IMG/VR virus record: IMGVR_UViG_3300007234_000025
Span: 1 to 40,630 of that record
DNA length: 40,630 bases
Strand: one strand, 5' to 3'
Source: a virus
Positions 39,248 through 40,630 of this stretch are shown here, one piece after another. The position numbers were made by a program, and so were the translations under genes. Below the pieces are notes generated by a model. It was not told the DNA's origin and searched no databases. It was given only the letters and a program-made list of their open reading frames with translations. Position 1 is the stretch's first letter; the number at the start of each line of letters is the position of its first letter.

Positions 39248-39253
39248 TATTTA
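39248..39253 (-). promoter_or_regulatory. Late-like box TAAATA in leaderless geometry
   Basis: Reverse-strand GGTAAATACATTT then ATG; the last A of TAAATA is six bases from the ATG at 39242. Confidence 0.5.
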
Positions 39254-39306
39254 CCTTTATGAAGGGGGTATTTCACGATTATTAGAACCCCGATTTCAGC
39301 CTTTAG

Positions 39307-39314
39307 GATAAATA
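39307..39314 (+). promoter_or_regulatory. Late promoter box GATAAATA for the tail sheath
   Basis: GATAAATA followed by CATACAAGG. ATG 39362 follows a GAGAGGAAA ribosome site, giving a leader of about 40 bases. Confidence 0.65.
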
Positions 39315-39361
39315 CATACAAGGAAATCTGTATAGATTTATAGAAACGAGAGGAAATAATA

Positions 39362-40630
39362 ATGGCATTAGTAAGTCCAGGCGTCGAAGTAACAGTCATT
39401 GACGAAAGTTTTTATGTTCCAGGACTAACCGCTACAGTTCCACTAGTTGTTGTTGCAACAGCACAGGACAAGACAAGCGGCTCCGGAGCAGGAGTAGCAG
39501 CAGGAACAACTGCTTCTACAGCAGGTGATGTATATCTCATTACATCACAAAGAGAATTAACAAGCACCTTTGGTAACCCAACATTCTACCAAAGCTCAAA
39601 TGGTTCAGCCCTAAACGGTTATGAACTAAACGAATATGGTTTGATGGCAGCATACAGCGTTCTTGGTGTAACCAACCGTTGCTATGTTGTCCGTGCAGAC
39701 GTTGACCTTGGTGAACTTGTAGGTACAGCAAGCCGACCAACAGGTAATCCAACAAATAACACATATTGGTTAGACACAGGATCATCCTCTCTATGGGGTA
39801 TCTTTGAGTGGAACAGTTCAACAGCAACCTTCACAAACAAGGTTCCAACTGTTATTACATCCTCAAGTGACCTATCTGGTGGTGTTCCAAAAACATCAAT
39901 CGGTGCTATTGGTGACTATGCCGTTGACGCAACAAGCGCAACCCTACCACTATTCTATAAAGGTAGCGACAATGCTTGGGTAGCAGTCGGTTCACAAGCT
40001 TGGCAGATTATTGTTCCAACAATCCAAGGAACAGAAACATCACCAACATTCACTGGTGGTGAAACATTCACAGTCAACGGTGTTACAATCACACTAAGCA
40101 GCACAACCCTAGCTTCTGTTGTTTCTGATATCAACACCGCTGGTATTCCTGGCGTTACCGCAGCAGCAGTAAACAACAGACTAGAACTATACGCTGATAC
40201 AGATGCCGACACAGACGGTGATTCTTCCGTTATTGACCAAGGTATTGTGGTAGCAGAAGGCACAGGCACACCTCTCGCTGATGCCGGTATTACAGTAGGT
40301 ACTTACTACGCACCTAAGTTCACACAGGCAGCACACACAAGCGTACCAGAGTGGAAATCATCTGATACAACCCCTCGTCCAACAGGTTCTGTATGGGTGA
40401 AGACAACCACACCAAACACTGGTGCCGACCTTCTAGTATACAAATACAGCACAATAACTGAAACATGGTCAGCGGTTGATGCCCCACTATACGAGAATGA
40501 CCGTACAGCAAACTACAACCTAGATGCTTCTGGTGGTGGTGAGAACATTGCTGCTGGCGTTCTTTACACACAGTTTGATGTGAGCGAAGATGATACAGCA
40601 ACAATGAAGCTATTCTCCCGCTACAGTGCT
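39362..40630 (+). CDS. 18: Tail sheath protein gp18, partial
   Basis: An uninterrupted forward frame from ATG 39362 to the window edge (423 codons). The start MALVSPGVEVTVIDESFYVP is the classic N-terminus of T4-type sheath proteins, followed by VPLVVVATAQDKT and a ReTSTFGNPTFYQ-type segment near residue 70. The middle (about 220-330) is a Thr/Gly-rich inserted domain. Codon use is strongly biased as in gp23, which fits a very abundant virion protein. The C-terminal part is beyond the window. Confidence 0.93.
   Translation, partial: MALVSPGVEVTVIDESFYVPGLTATVPLVVVATAQDKTSGSGAGVAAGTTASTAGDVYLITSQRELTSTFGNPTFYQSSNGSALNGYELNEYGLMAAYSVLGVTNRCYVVRADVDLGELVGTASRPTGNPTNNTYWLDTGSSSLWGIFEWNSSTATFTNKVPTVITSSSDLSGGVPKTSIGAIGDYAVDATSATLPLFYKGSDNAWVAVGSQAWQIIVPTIQGTETSPTFTGGETFTVNGVTITLSSTTLASVVSDINTAGIPGVTAAAVNNRLELYADTDADTDGDSSVIDQGIVVAEGTGTPLADAGITVGTYYAPKFTQAAHTSVPEWKSSDTTPRPTGSVWVKTTTPNTGADLLVYKYSTITETWSAVDAPLYENDRTANYNLDASGGGENIAAGVLYTQFDVSEDDTATMKLFSRYSA

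Noticed and set aside
1-40630. tRNA genes, origin or attachment sites
   Set aside because: No cloverleaf, iteron cluster or integrase gene could be recognised by reading; a tRNAscan run would be decisive.

Overview
The window looks like part of the genome of a T4-like myovirus (tailed phage, contractile tail), probably marine. It encodes the T4 head block in T4 order (gp20 portal, small core proteins, gp21 protease, gp22 scaffold, gp23 capsid). It also encodes gp46 recombination nuclease, gp26, a gp29-like tape measure, neck proteins gp13-like and gp14-like, gp15, dNMP kinase gp1 and the start of tail sheath gp18. The long low-complexity fibre proteins with an AQYADLAE-type C-terminal domain, the HNH and GIY-YIG genes, the 2OG oxygenase and the FkbM methyltransferase are typical of marine T4-like phages. 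The host cannot be read from the sequence. No tRNA or CRISPR array was seen.

Layout. 1-5990: a tightly overlapping forward operon with a possible gp47 tail end, an amidinotransferase, gp46, a SPASM radical SAM protein, an unknown protein, a B12-type radical SAM protein and a small histone-H1-like protein. 5999-7736: GIY-YIG-like protein, 2OG-Fe(II) oxygenase and, on the reverse strand, an FkbM methyltransferase. 7757-8327: a gene-free, highly structured stretch that resembles a HEARO / IscB-type omegaRNA without its nuclease gene. 8328-12072: a possible internal head protein, gp26 with a small partner, and the tape measure. 12115-17932: head genes ending in a strong terminator. 18005-19458: GIY-YIG endonuclease and an early repeat protein. 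19570-27642: structural and fibre genes flanked by small enzyme genes. 27658-32359 (reverse): gp15, a possible ADP-ribosyltransferase-fold protein, a fibre-like protein and gp14-like neck protein. 32396-35108: early-promoter genes interrupted by a foreign-looking 0.7 kb cassette. 35139-40630: a conserved unknown protein, a GIY-YIG endonuclease, gp13-like neck protein, dNMP kinase, HNH protein and partial gp18.

Two promoter classes can be read directly. Late promoters are marked by (G/T/C)ATAAATA or closely related TAAATA boxes. Host-type early promoters have TTGACA, 16-17 bases, then TATACT/TATAAT. Structural genes have a late box followed by a leader with a Shine-Dalgarno site. Six single enzyme-type genes instead have the late box ending exactly 5-6 bases before ATG, which predicts leaderless late transcripts.

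The strongest candidates for something unusual are the orphan omegaRNA-like element, the leaderless-gene class, the amidinotransferase/radical-SAM operon welded to gp46, and the truncated genes at both edges of the cassette near 33.5-34.2 kb (recombination scar or assembly chimera). All assignments are from reading the sequence; no database search was run.
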